DNA from: an uncultured Candidatus Cenarchaeum sp.
Lineage (GTDB): Archaea > Thermoproteota > Nitrososphaeria > Nitrososphaerales > Nitrosopumilaceae
Direction: 5' to 3'
Assembly: GCA_958295735.1 (NCBI GenBank)
Contig: OY282369.1
Coordinates: 852,161 to 916,160 of the forward strand
Length of the DNA: 64,000 bases
The notes under the pieces are model-generated. The model made no database searches. It worked only from the letters and a program-made list of their open reading frames with translations, and had not been told where the DNA came from. Position numbers and translations under genes: made by a program. Shown piece by piece: positions 43,101 through 51,238 of the stretch (position 1 is its first letter; each line of letters begins with the position of its first letter).

Positions 43101-45178
43101 GAGTCTTCATCAGTCAGATCGTTATGAACGATCAGTACGATTTCGTCGCTGATCGGAACTATTGCATCGTAGGTAGCGGGATCCCTGACATTGATCTGGT
43201 TCAGCATGACAAACTCCATGGTGCCTTCAAAGACACCAGTGTTGTCGTCGCTCTCTTCAAGCTCCAGCCGATATATGGCGTTGTTGAGCCTATCGTTAGG
43301 CGTCACCCCGTCGCCCTTCTGACCAAAGTTGAACAGGTCAATGGCCACGGGGTGCGTGTCCGCTTCTATGATGCCTTTTATCTTGACGTAAAAGTCCACC
43401 GTGTCTTCGTCCTTGAACTGATCTGCATAAATGTCGGTGATGTCCTTTACGGCCTGAGCGCCGTCTCTGTCGTCTAGAAACACACGACTACCAACGGTAC
43501 CATTGTCGTACATAAAGCCGACCTCAACTGGGGTGCCAAGCGAGCGGACATCATAGTTCAGGAACTGGAATGCCGCAGGCTTGAAGCTGCTGATGTCGTT
43601 CCTTAGGAATTTTGCCAACTTATCGCCCTCCACGACACTCTTGAAGACTACATCCGTGATTGATTCGCTTGAAGTGCCTTTTGTATCATTGACGGTAATC
43701 CTCATAACGTCACTGAAATCGTCAGCAAATGATGTGGTGATGCCGGCAGTACTGTTATTGAACGTGACCGTATCAACTCCGGCCAGCGTGATCGGTGAGC
43801 CGATTCTGACGCTGGGTATGAACATGGTACTAGGTTCATTCAGCACCATATCCTCGTCCTCAAGTGAGTTCTTGTTAAAGTCAGGATCTGTCAGTGTCAC
43901 TGCGATCTCCTCGCCAGAGTTCCACACTCCGCCGACACCGTCCTTGTCGATCGTGATCCCGCCAAACGCGTTGACGACCACGATCGAAGATTCGGCGTCG
44001 TTGTAGTCAATTACAGCAGTGGTTCCCCTCTTTGCGTCGTTAGCGACGCGTAGGTTGGACATATCGCCGCCGTCAAAGTTTTCAAAGACGCCGGTGTTCG
44101 GCCCTGTTTCTACCACGGTGATGAGTGTTTCTGTGCCGATGTGGTCCTCTCTGTCATTTTGGTTTCCGTTGTCCTCGAATTTAAGAACGGGTTGTGAGAT
44201 GTCTGTGCCGGTGTTGATTTTGAGATAACCGTTGTCGTCAAAGTCCAGCACTGTCCTGTCTATCGGAATCGCACTCTCGTACGTGCCGTCGGCCTCGTTG
44301 AACATCCAGTAATAGAGTTCGTCGTCGGCGGTAGAGTTGGTGTCAAACGTCCAAGTGTCCTCGTCGGTCGGGTCAATGTTCATCTGGAGATCGGTCATTA
44401 CAAAGTTGACGTGAGCGCCCTGCGTGTACGCTGACCTGTCCAAGGCCAGACTCGCATAGTCGGCTACATCGTCACTGTATGACAGCGTTACGCTCTGCGG
44501 GTCGCCGCCGCGCCTGTATTCAACCACTACGTCGTCCCCGTCTGAAAAGTCGTACAGCTGGATTATGGGCCAGTCGTCCTCGTCTTGAAGTTTGATCTGT
44601 CCCAAAGTGTCATTAGGGTTGCTCGCGGAATTTTCGTTGAGTGACTTTGTCACCCTGATGACATTCTGGTGCTTGGTGGGATTTGCGTTTGAGCCGCACG
44701 CGTCGTCAGCCACAAAGAACCCTACGGTGTCCGTGAAGCCTTGAGCGTCGTTGGGGTCAAGTACGGTGGTCGCATTGGCGGGGCACGGTGTGCCGTAGTT
44801 GAGAGACATTTTTGCGTTGTCTCCAGCCATTGCGTCAGCCTTCTCGGCGGTCTCTTTCTGCGCAAAGTACCCGTACCAGCTGCCGTCGCTACCCTGTGCC
44901 ATCCTGAGCTGATCGCCGTCGATCTCGACCCGCGGTTCGGACTCTACCTCGTCCTGATCCGACAGATCGGAGTCGCGCACGACCACCTCCACGACCATGG
45001 GGCCGGCGATGGTGTTGTCGTATGCTGAGTTTTCTGCAGACACGAACAGGTTCGCGTTGGAGGACTGGGCGCTGGCCGCCGGCATGGTGCCGGGGACAGC
45101 GAACGTCACTCCGCCCGCGATCATTATCGTTGCCAGTATTATACTAGTCATTTTTCTGTAGATATTTCTGTCTTTCAT
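40148..45178 (-). CDS. Major S-layer-type surface protein
   Basis: 1676 aa. An N-terminal signal peptide ends at ASAQ, and the mature part is an acidic, Asp/Thr-rich series of beta domains with recurring blocks such as VxVTLxDPDxN, ETGxNTGxF and VVETGTDTG. The C-terminus is another beta domain without a clear membrane anchor. This is the pattern of the giant S-layer proteins of Nitrosopumilus-like archaea, which form the cell envelope lattice. The ATG at 45178 is preferred because the TATA box GATATAAAAG (plus-strand reading, 45204-45213) lies about 25-30 nt upstream; a TTG at 45196 would lie before the predicted start site. GC in the middle of the gene is near 50%, lower than elsewhere. Confidence 0.88.
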   Translation of the reverse strand: MKDRNIYRKMTSIILATIMIAGGVTFAVPGTMPAASAQSSNANLFVSAENSAYDNTIAGPMVVEVVVRDSDLSDQDEVESEPRVEIDGDQLRMAQGSDGSWYGYFAQKETAEKADAMAGDNAKMSLNYGTPCPANATTVLDPNDAQGFTDTVGFFVADDACGSNANPTKHQNVIRVTKSLNENSASNPNDTLGQIKLQDEDDWPIIQLYDFSDGDDVVVEYRRGGDPQSVTLSYSDDVADYASLALDRSAYTQGAHVNFVMTDLQMNIDPTDEDTWTFDTNSTADDELYYWMFNEADGTYESAIPIDRTVLDFDDNGYLKINTGTDISQPVLKFEDNGNQNDREDHIGTETLITVVETGPNTGVFENFDGGDMSNLRVANDAKRGTTAVIDYNDAESSIVVVNAFGGITIDKDGVGGVWNSGEEIAVTLTDPDFNKNSLEDEDMVLNEPSTMFIPSVRIGSPITLAGVDTVTFNNSTAGITTSFADDFSDVMRITVNDTKGTSSESITDVVFKSVVEGDKLAKFLRNDISSFKPAAFQFLNYDVRSLGTPVEVGFMYDNGTVGSRVFLDDRDGAQAVKDITDIYADQFKDEDTVDFYVKIKGIIEADTHPVAIDLFNFGQKGDGVTPNDRLNNAIYRLELEESDDNTGVFEGTMEFVMLNQINVRDPATYDAIVPISDEIVLIVHNDLTDEDSVRINYLDLGSDGVKTQIADQVEAPTTSGIVTFDSNNYKVADTVTVTLQDADLNTAVDTIDVFTVVNHVCESDRTDTYYEYVCKGKAGTADYAYDQVGAKEYGKNSEGENFGRILDITFDDQLWLHGCTNPDPRVTKDGNIINPRDNIDNGLGSTGFTLVETAADSGEFVGSFQVPPVYCHRSTSSLDSVESTTGVDMEVNYVDYRDSSGEIIESGDSAGIRANTGTVSLDRTVYPVPFGVPEDFGTNLDGASIFRIHSTGLRGSSASDPGNHLDADLMVHVRINDPDFDVSASGQDSIAQNVPRVDQTADQATHGPLKISISRGASEVVLATAGGEAANDGVITSLGSFRVYNEVTKRLDLMVINDIQVSGTNPTRELGPIIEIAPDAGIFELDLPVRYTDGPAGTQCPATSVFENLDGSTITENGRLVDATGPNSRFSDNDNTHCILQGDIITVEYADPTDASGAPNTVTDSATFDLRNGVLQSDKSVYIIGSDMILTLIEPDLDLESDEAETYSLDLIEWDSDAAAISMGNRGGGADFDPEPSNLRETGDNTGIFQVVVEIPEALAGNTVERGEEIVLEYTDWGPSGADYVGDEDEDVNLTIFTSNFGATIELDQKVYTWTDKIYVTIVAPDHNFDSQLVDEIGDTDVDPIRISTRSADIDNYRLVETGTDTGIFAGEVILTGFSHDADDDSTTGNEFGMDVVSTPSSGVGPTDGKLPTSDDDGITVSFEFSEDATVVATALVRWNIAEVQWLETSYPASGTGTVRVIDPDMNLDPESVDNFDVDVYSDSDSGGIDLTVTETNEATGVFEGTVYFTVDSDSSGHRLRVAEGDSVTADYTDGTLPDPYSTNDDIAITDTAIIGTIVPPLERAPVSNARVVDSFGNALTSVSVDQQVQITADLVNGQDRTQEFAYLVQIQDSNGVTVSLAWITGQLNTGQSLAPAQSWTPEAAGSYTATVFVWESLDNPTALSPPDTVTINVR

Positions 45179-45202
45179 GTTATTGCTTTCATGCAAGGCC
45201 GT

Positions 45203-45365
45203 GGATATAAAAGGATAATGGACGATTTGTTCACGGCGCGGCCCTTTCGCTCAGGAATTTGCCGCATTCCCGTCATTTTGTGAGATTTTTGCATGTTTTA
45301 GTATGGTTTTTGGCCATTATATAAGAGAACGGCGCCGGTTTCGCCATTAATTTGCCGCATTCCCC
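45203..45365 (-). promoter_or_regulatory. S-layer promoter region with 16-bp direct repeats
   Basis: Holds the S-layer TATA box (about 45204-45213). A 16-bp repeat, AATTTGCCGCATTCCC, occurs at 45256-45271 and 45349-45364, with weaker matching over about 45 bp. A second TATA-like sequence (TTATATAA, about 45318-45325) lies between the copies. A long or second promoter for the S-layer gene is possible. Confidence 0.5.
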
Positions 45366-45381
45366 CACGAGCATGCGAGAT

Positions 45382-46764
45382 TCAGGTAGCCGCCCCCAGC
45401 AGGCCGTTGTAGAGCCTCACGGCCTCGTCCTCGTCGGTACAGCCGACCACCACGGCGGTGCCGCGCCGCGTCAGGCTCGCCGAGCGCTCGCCCGAGCGCA
45501 CCGAGAGGCCCATCTCGCCCAAGTTCTCCACGGCATAACCCAAGCGGGAGGCCGCCCGCGAGACCGCGCCCACGTCTATATCGGGGGCCGCGCCGGACGG
45601 CGCCAGCGAGAAGGTCCGCTTCCCGCGGCCGCGGCCGCACAGCTCCTCCACGACCATTTCCTCCCGCCCGCGGGGCCTAGCCGCTTCCGCCTCCGCCGCC
45701 CCGCCCCCTGCCGCCTCCGCCCCGATCCCGCAGTCGGGGCACTCGGGCGCCCGGAACGTCCTCGTGAACGAAAAGTCCAGCCCGTCCAAGTCGACGTGCA
45801 GTATGCGGCCGGAGAGGGAGGGCTTCTGCCCCAGCATCACCTTGGATGCCTCGGCCGCCTCTACGCCCCCTATGATGGACAGTATGGGGGGGTGGACGCC
45901 CTCCACGGAGCAGGCAGGCATTTTGTCCTCGTCCAGGGCGGGGAACACGCAGCGGTAGCAGGCCGACTCGCCCGGAACTACCGTGAACGCCTGGCCGGCC
46001 ACGCCGACGGCCGCCCCGGTCACGAACGGCGTGCCGGCCTCCACGCACGCCATGTTCAGGGCGTACCGCGCCTCGACGCTGTCCAGCGCGTCCACCACCA
46101 CGCTGCACCCGGCGACGGCCTCGGCGGCCGTGGAACTATTCACGGACATCGGTATTGGTTCCACCCGCACCGTAGGGTTCATGCGGCGCAGTTTTTCGGC
46201 GGCCGCTTCCACCTTTATGCGCCCGACGTCCGCGTCCTCGAACAGCACCTGCCGGTGCAGGTTGGACCGCTCCACGGTGTCGCGGTCTATTATGCGCAGA
46301 GTGCCCACGCCCATCGCAACGAGGCGCATCGCTATGGGGCTCCCGAGCCCCCCCGCCCCCACCAGGCATGCCGTGCTGGAGCGCAGCTTTAGCTGGCCGG
46401 CGTACCCGATCTGCTCCAGCATCACCTGCCTGGAATACCGGTCGAGCTCCTCCTGCGAGAGTTCCCCGCCCGACCCGCCGGCCACCGCCGGCAGCACGTA
46501 CACCTCGTCCCCCGCGGCGAGGCGGGTCCCCGTGCCGGCGTCCAGGAACCTGGAGTTCTTGCCGTTCACGTACACGTTGATGAGCGAGCGGGGGGAGCCG
46601 TCCCGCTCCAGGACGCGCCGCTTGAACTCCTCGCCCATCATTGCACAGACGGCATCGAACCCCTCGGATATTGTAAGGCCGGCGGCCACCTCCACCCTGC
46701 GCTCGCCGCCGCCCTTGTTCAGCACGGACGGTATGGTGAACTCGGCCGTCCCCGTTCCGGTCAG
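45382..46764 (-). CDS. MoaD-like ubiquitin domain fused to E1/MoeB-type adenylyltransferase
   Basis: About 460 aa. Residues 1-95 are a beta-grasp MoaD/ThiS-like domain (FTIPSVLNKGGG, VEVAAGLTISEGF, INVYVNGKN). Residues 100-350 are a ThiF/MoeB E1 domain with ATP loop GAGGLGSP, DRDTVERSNLHRQ, zinc cysteines (CYRC, CPDC) and the candidate catalytic Cys in MPACSVEGVHPP. A roughly 100-residue C-terminal domain is unassigned. Likely role: activation of a small sulfur carrier or SAMP-like protein. The threonine synthase stop TGA overlaps a CTG (46764) that I take as the start; a GTG at 46725 is the alternative but would cut the first beta strand. Confidence 0.85.
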   Translation of the reverse strand: MTGTGTAEFTIPSVLNKGGGERRVEVAAGLTISEGFDAVCAMMGEEFKRRVLERDGSPRSLINVYVNGKNSRFLDAGTGTRLAAGDEVYVLPAVAGGSGGELSQEELDRYSRQVMLEQIGYAGQLKLRSSTACLVGAGGLGSPIAMRLVAMGVGTLRIIDRDTVERSNLHRQVLFEDADVGRIKVEAAAEKLRRMNPTVRVEPIPMSVNSSTAAEAVAGCSVVVDALDSVEARYALNMACVEAGTPFVTGAAVGVAGQAFTVVPGESACYRCVFPALDEDKMPACSVEGVHPPILSIIGGVEAAEASKVMLGQKPSLSGRILHVDLDGLDFSFTRTFRAPECPDCGIGAEAAGGGAAEAEAARPRGREEMVVEELCGRGRGKRTFSLAPSGAAPDIDVGAVSRAASRLGYAVENLGEMGLSVRSGERSASLTRRGTAVVVGCTDEDEAVRLYNGLLGAAT

Positions 46765-48002
46765 CGCCCCGCGCCCCCCCTCGCCACGGCGGCCCCTATC
46801 GTACCCGCGTCGGCGCGCATCGGCCGCGGCGCTTGCAGCACCCCCATGAGCGGCTCGATTGCCTTGAGCCCGTTCCCCGTGATATAGCAGACGGTGAGCT
46901 CGTCCCTGTCCATGTCGCCGGCCCCGGCCGCGCGCGCCAGCGCGGCCACCGCCACGCCGCCGGCCGGCTCGGTGAATATGCCCTCGGTGCGCGCCAGCAG
47001 CTTTATGGCCTCGAGGATCTCGGCGTCCGTCGCATCGGCGGCGGCGCCGCCGTACTGCTTTAGCCGCTGCAGGACGTAGCGGCCGTCGCCCGGATCGCCT
47101 ATCGCGAGGCTCTTGGCCACGGTCTCCGGCCGCTCCACCGGCTTCACCGCGTCGGAGCCCGACCGGAACGCGTCCACGACCGGCGCGCAGCCGCGGGGCT
47201 GCGCCGCGTCGACCCGCATCGCGGACAGGTCGCCGACCAGCGAGGCGTCCCGCAGCTCCTCGAAGCCCTTGCATATGGCGTTGAGCATGGCCCCGCTGCC
47301 CACGGGGACGACCAGCCTGTCGGGGACGCGCCAGCCCAGCTGCTCGGCAGCCTCGTACGCCAAAGTCTTGGATCCCTCCACGTAGTACGAGCGCATGTTG
47401 ATGTTCACTATCCCTATGCCGTACTGGTCGCCCACGCGCGCCGCCACGCGGTTGGCATCGTCGTACGTGCCGTCTATGGCTATGTAGTTGGCGCCGTACG
47501 AGAGGGCCTGGGCTATCTTCGGCGCCTCGACGTCGCCGGGAACGAAGACGTGGCACGGGAGGCCGGCCCTCGCCGCGTGCGCCGCCGTCGCCGAGGCCAG
47601 GTTGCCGGTGGAGGCGCACCCCACCGACGAGAGCCCCAGCTCCACGGACTTCGAGACGGCCACGCCGGCGGGCCTGTCCTTGAACGAGAACGAGGGGTTG
47701 ACCGAGTCGTTCTTCACGTATAAGTTGGTCAGCCCCAGCTCGCGGCCCAGCCGCTCCGCCTTTACGAGGGGCGTCATGCCCGCCCCGATGCTCACGATAT
47801 GGGACTTTTCCAGCACGGGAAGCAGCTCAAAGTACCTCCAGTAGGTCTGCTCGCGGCCCTCGAACGTGGACCGCTCCAGCCTAGGCAGGTCGTGGTACGC
47901 CACGTCCAGCGGGCCGAAGCACTCGCTGCACACGTAGCGGAACTCGGGCTCGCTCTCCGCGCCGCACTCTCTGCACCTCAGCGCTATCTTCCTGCCGGCC
48001 AC
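46761..48002 (-). CDS. thrC: Threonine synthase
   Basis: 413 aa PLP enzyme converting phosphohomoserine to threonine. A zinc-ribbon-like N-terminus (CRECG, CSECFGPL) precedes the PLP-Lys motif NPSFSFKDRPA, then CASTGNLASA and the glycine-rich VPVGSGAMLNA. GTG start 24-25 nt after a TATA-like TTCTTATCAAT. A perfect palindrome lies just upstream of the promoter. It overlaps the MoaD-E1 gene by 4 nt. Confidence 0.93.
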   Translation of the reverse strand: MAGRKIALRCRECGAESEPEFRYVCSECFGPLDVAYHDLPRLERSTFEGREQTYWRYFELLPVLEKSHIVSIGAGMTPLVKAERLGRELGLTNLYVKNDSVNPSFSFKDRPAGVAVSKSVELGLSSVGCASTGNLASATAAHAARAGLPCHVFVPGDVEAPKIAQALSYGANYIAIDGTYDDANRVAARVGDQYGIGIVNINMRSYYVEGSKTLAYEAAEQLGWRVPDRLVVPVGSGAMLNAICKGFEELRDASLVGDLSAMRVDAAQPRGCAPVVDAFRSGSDAVKPVERPETVAKSLAIGDPGDGRYVLQRLKQYGGAAADATDAEILEAIKLLARTEGIFTEPAGGVAVAALARAAGAGDMDRDELTVCYITGNGLKAIEPLMGVLQAPRPMRADAGTIGAAVARGGAGR

Positions 48003-48046
48003 GGCACGCTTGCCATGCCGGGATTGATAAGAAGTCCTAATGTGCG

Positions 48047-48063
48047 GTTAAGCGGCGCTTAAC
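48047..48063. promoter_or_regulatory. Palindrome upstream of thrC
   Basis: Perfect inverted repeat GTTAAGC-GGC-GCTTAAC, about 20 bp upstream of the thrC TATA box, with a further half-site-like GCGTTAAAC at about 48077-48085. Probably an operator or activator site; the regulator is unknown. Confidence 0.5.
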
Positions 48064-48659
48064 TTTCGCGGCTTGCGCGTTAAACGGCGCGGGCGCCGGG
48101 GCCGGCGCGGCGCGTTCGGGCTGCCCCGGGCGGGCGGAAATGGCGGTTCGGGAGCAAAGGCCGGTTTGAACTCGTGCGGGGGCGGGACGCGGGGCGGCCA
48201 CGGCGCCGGCAGCGCGGCGCCGGCGCCGAACGCCGGGCCGGCGGGCCGCGGGCAGGACGTAACACGCGGGCGGCGCGCAGGTTCCGCCGCACGCGCGCTT
48301 GACCCGGCGCGCAACTTGGGCACCGCGCTTGCCGGCTTCGCGGTCGCCTCCCGCCGCATGGCAGAGGCGCGACGGGCCCGAAAAAACCCGGCGGCGGAGA
48401 ACGGGCCCCTGCCGGTGGCGGAACGCGCCCCCTGCCGCGCGCCGCCTTGCGGCATCCGGCGGCGGCGCGGGCGCGGGGCCACGGCAAGGGCAACCGGCCC
48501 GCGCGCGGAGGCGGCGCGGGTCCCGCGCGCAGCAACGCGGCCGCGAAACGCGGCGGGGACCCGCGCGGCCTCCAGATGTCGAATGCCGAATGGTTCCGCG
48601 CGGGCGGGCATCGCGCGGCGCCGCCTTGACTTAATAGAGCGGCGGGGAGGCGCGGCGGC
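48064..48659. other. About 600-bp gene-free GC-rich spacer
   Basis: Contains only Arg/Ala/Gly-rich open frames typical of GC-rich non-coding DNA. I see no RNA gene, convincing repeat or protein motif. Near its right end, CTTAATAG (about 48630-48637) is the TATA box of the archease gene. Confidence 0.5.
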
Positions 48660-49079
48660 GTGGGGTACAGGCTGCTGGAGCACGCCACCGACGCGATCGT
48701 CCAGGTGGATGCCGCCAGCATGGACGAGGCCTTCTCGGATGCGGGCCAGGCCGTGGCGGACATCACGCTGGACTCGCGGTCCGTGAAGGAGGCGCAGTCG
48801 CGGAGGATCTCCGCGGCCGGCGAGGATGCGAGGCACCTCCTGTACTCCTGGCTGGAGGAGGTCGTGTACCTCATGATAACGGACGGGTTCGCCGTGTCGC
48901 GCGTGGAGGCCCGCGCGGTCGGGGATCCGCCGCGGCGCGTGGAGGGGACGGCGCTGGGCGAGCCCATCGACCTGGGAAGGCACGGCTTCAAGGTGGAGAT
49001 AAAGGCGCCCACGTTCCACGGCATGGAGATCGCGCGGGGCGCTGAAAATGTTAAAATGAAGTTCCTCCTGGATCTCTAG
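48660..49079 (+). CDS. Archease (tRNA-ligase cofactor)
   Basis: 139 aa, full family length. Typical opening YRLLEHATDAIVQV, the central LLYSWLEEVVYL and the C-terminal TFHGMEI and VKMKFLLDL. Archease promotes turnover of the RNA ligase RtcB in tRNA splicing and RNA repair. GTG start 25 nt after a TATA-like sequence. The next gene, thioredoxin, follows after 2 nt. Confidence 0.93.
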   Translation: MGYRLLEHATDAIVQVDAASMDEAFSDAGQAVADITLDSRSVKEAQSRRISAAGEDARHLLYSWLEEVVYLMITDGFAVSRVEARAVGDPPRRVEGTALGEPIDLGRHGFKVEIKAPTFHGMEIARGAENVKMKFLLDL

Positions 49080-49081
49080 GC

Positions 49082-49522
49082 GTGGGAGCGGAAGTCGCGG
49101 ACGAGGAGCTCGAGCGCATAAAGCGCGCCAAGCTGCAAGAGATGATGCGGGCCGCGGCCGGCAGGGGCGGCAAGGGCGGCAGCCCCGGCGCGGGCCGCGT
49201 CGTGGAGCTTGACGCGTCCAGCTTCGACGGGGCCGTGCGGGAATGGGGGGACGGCCTGGCGCTGGTCGACTTTTGGGCGGAGTGGTGCGGCCCGTGCAGG
49301 TCGATGCATCCGGTGTTCGAGCGGATGGCCGGGCGGTACCCGGCGATAAGGTTCGCGAGGGTCAACGTGGACTCGGCCCAGCCCGTGGCGTACAGGTACG
49401 GGGTGCAGTCCATCCCCACCTTCATCATGTTCAAGGGCGGCCGGCCCGTGGACAGGATGATGGGCGCCGTCGGCGAGCCCGGAATCCACGCGATCGCCAG
49501 GAAGCACCTCGGGTCCGGCTAG
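49082..49522 (+). CDS. Thioredoxin-like protein with charged N-terminal helix
   Basis: 146 aa. Thioredoxin fold with the WCGPC active site (Cys69, Cys72), cis-Pro in SIPTFIMFK and the usual length from residue 40 on. The first 25 residues (DEELERIKRAKLQEMM) form a charged helix resembling the N-terminus of PDCD5-family DNA-binding proteins rather than a signal peptide. GTG start 2 nt after the archease stop. Cytoplasmic disulfide reductase; the helix might mediate partner or nucleic-acid contact. Confidence 0.9.
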   Translation: MGAEVADEELERIKRAKLQEMMRAAAGRGGKGGSPGAGRVVELDASSFDGAVREWGDGLALVDFWAEWCGPCRSMHPVFERMAGRYPAIRFARVNVDSAQPVAYRYGVQSIPTFIMFKGGRPVDRMMGAVGEPGIHAIARKHLGSG

Positions 49523-49599
49523 CCGCGGGCGGCCGGCCGCGGGCCGCGGGCGGCCGAAACGGGGGCGCCCCCGCCCGGCGCGCGGGGTCGTCCGCCCTC

Positions 49600-49730
49600 C
49601 CCCGCCAGGCTGGAATCCGGATCTAGTGAGTTTTCGCGCCCGCGGGCGGCCGGCTCCTGCGCGCGCGAGGCCGGCAACCCCCCACGCGCGAATCCGGGGG
49701 CGTCCTCGCGCCCGCGGGCGGCCGGCCCCG
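49600..49730 (+). repeat. Two decayed copies of the dispersed element in tandem
   Basis: Both copies carry GAATCCGG and then TCGCGCCCGCGGGCGGCCGG (start of that word at 49634 and 49706, period 72). The second is preceded by GAGGCCGGCAACCCCC, matching the left end of the dispersed element (GAGGTCGGCAACCCCC). They occupy most of the 250-bp spacer between thioredoxin and IPK. Confidence 0.55.
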
Positions 49731-49774
49731 GCGCCGGCTTATACTTTTTATCTGCCGGCGCCGCACCCGCGCCC

Positions 49775-50530
49775 ATGCTGCTGGTGAAGCTGGGCGGCTC
49801 GGTCGTGACCAACAAGAACAAGGCGCTCACGCCGAGGAGGGCCGCGCTGGACAGGATGGCCGACGCCCTGTCCAGGATAGACGAGCCGCTGGTAGTGGTG
49901 CACGGGGGCGGCTCGTTCGGGCACTACTGGTCGGTGAAGTACGGCATGCACACGGAGCCGGCGCGGTACGGCAGGGACGGCGTGGCCGCCGTGAAGAACT
50001 CGATGGTGCAGCTCGATCTCGTGGTGCTCGAGGCCCTCCACGGGGCCGGCATGGCCCCGTACGCGGTGCCCCCCGCGGTGTTCGTGGGGGAGACGGGCGC
50101 CCCCGTCCGGTCCAGGGCCAAGGAGGTGGGCAGGATCGCCCGCTCGGGGATGGTCCCCGTGACGTACGGCGACGCGCTGCTGCACGGCGGCGGGGGGGAC
50201 TCGTACATACTGTCGGGCGACCGCGTGATGGGGATGCTGGCCGCCGCGCTCAGGCCCAGGCTGTCCGTGTTCGCCACCAACGTGGACGGCCTGTATTCCG
50301 GGGACGTGGAGGACGGGGAGTTGATCGGGGAGTACGTCCCTGGCTCCTCCGCCGCGGGCGCCTCGCGCGCCCCCGACGTCACGGGCGGGATGGCGAGGAA
50401 GGTCGGGGAGGCGGAACGGATGGCCCGCGCCGGGCTCGACGTCTTCTTCGTGAACGGGAACAGGCCGCGCAGGATCACAGATGCGGCCTCCGGCGCCGCG
50501 TTCCGCGGGACCATGTTCAGGGGGGCGTGA
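49775..50530 (+). CDS. Isopentenyl phosphate kinase
   Basis: 251 aa amino-acid-kinase-fold enzyme that phosphorylates isopentenyl phosphate in the archaeal mevalonate pathway. LLVKLGGSVVTNK is the phosphate-binding start, VVHGGGSFGHYW carries the substrate His, and VFATNVDGLYSGD and DVTGGMARKV are the ATP-site blocks. ATG about 25 nt after CTTTTTATC. First gene of an isoprenoid cluster: idi starts 1 nt after its stop and the prenyl synthase follows. Confidence 0.93.
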   Translation: MLLVKLGGSVVTNKNKALTPRRAALDRMADALSRIDEPLVVVHGGGSFGHYWSVKYGMHTEPARYGRDGVAAVKNSMVQLDLVVLEALHGAGMAPYAVPPAVFVGETGAPVRSRAKEVGRIARSGMVPVTYGDALLHGGGGDSYILSGDRVMGMLAAALRPRLSVFATNVDGLYSGDVEDGELIGEYVPGSSAAGASRAPDVTGGMARKVGEAERMARAGLDVFFVNGNRPRRITDAASGAAFRGTMFRGA

Positions 50531-50531
50531 C

Positions 50532-51167
50532 GTGGAGGAGGCGCTCGTGCTGGTGGACGGGAACGACGCGCCCGTGGGCGCGGCCGGGAAAGCGCGCTGC
50601 CATATGAGGGACGGCCTGCTGCACAGGGCCTTCACGGCCCTCCTGTTCGACGGGGCGGGCAGGCTGCTGCTGACGCGCCGGAGCGCATCCAAGCCGCTGT
50701 GGCCCGGCTGCTGGGACGGGACGGTGGCCAGCCACCCGAGGGCGTCCGAGTCGTACGAGGAGGCGGCGGACAGGAGGATCCCGGAGGAGATCGGCGTGCG
50801 CTGCAGGACGGACTACCTGTTCAAGTTCGAGTACCACGTCCCGTACCGCGACGCGGGATCCGAGAACGAGGTCTGCGGCACGCTGGCGGGGATGGTGGAA
50901 CCGGGGGCGGCCGTGTCCGCGGAACGGGGCGAGGTCAGCGAGTCCGCGTGGGCCGAGGCCGGCGAGCTCGCTGATATGGTCGCAAAGGCCCCGGAACTGT
51001 ACTGCCCGTGGATGCTCGTCGCCCTGCACCTGCTGCCCGGCGCCGTGGCTCCCCAAAAGTACGGCGGGCTGCCCGCGTGGACGGGCGCCCGCGCGCGGGG
51101 CGCGTTCCTGGAGGCCGCCAGGGCGCACCTCCCCGACGGCCAGTGGAGGCTGGTGGCCGAACGGTAG
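50532..51167 (+). CDS. idi: Isopentenyl-diphosphate isomerase, type I (Nudix)
   Basis: 211 aa Nudix-fold IPP isomerase. The block LLLTRRSASKPLWPGCWDGTVASHP is the type I signature with the catalytic Cys in GCWDG, followed by the Nudix-like REIGV equivalent (RRIPEEIGV) and ENEVCGTLAG. It converts IPP to DMAPP. The GTG at 50532 follows the IPK stop by 1 nt. Many archaea use the unrelated type II enzyme, so type I is informative for lineage. Confidence 0.92.
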   Translation: MEEALVLVDGNDAPVGAAGKARCHMRDGLLHRAFTALLFDGAGRLLLTRRSASKPLWPGCWDGTVASHPRASESYEEAADRRIPEEIGVRCRTDYLFKFEYHVPYRDAGSENEVCGTLAGMVEPGAAVSAERGEVSESAWAEAGELADMVAKAPELYCPWMLVALHLLPGAVAPQKYGGLPAWTGARARGAFLEAARAHLPDGQWRLVAER

Positions 51168-51238
51168 GCGGCGGCGGGCCCGCGCGCGGCGGCGCGCCCC
51201 GCACCAAGGCCGCGGTCGATGCGCGCCTGTCCCGCGCC

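Noticed and set aside
48073-48786. Open frame of 237 codons spanning the spacer and the archease gene
   Set aside because: Arg/Ala/Gly-rich with no motif, and overlaps the archease gene in another frame.
49634-49726. A repeat-insert-repeat unit with a 72-bp period
   Set aside because: The copies belong to the dispersed 85-95-bp element family, which explains the similarity without a new insertion.
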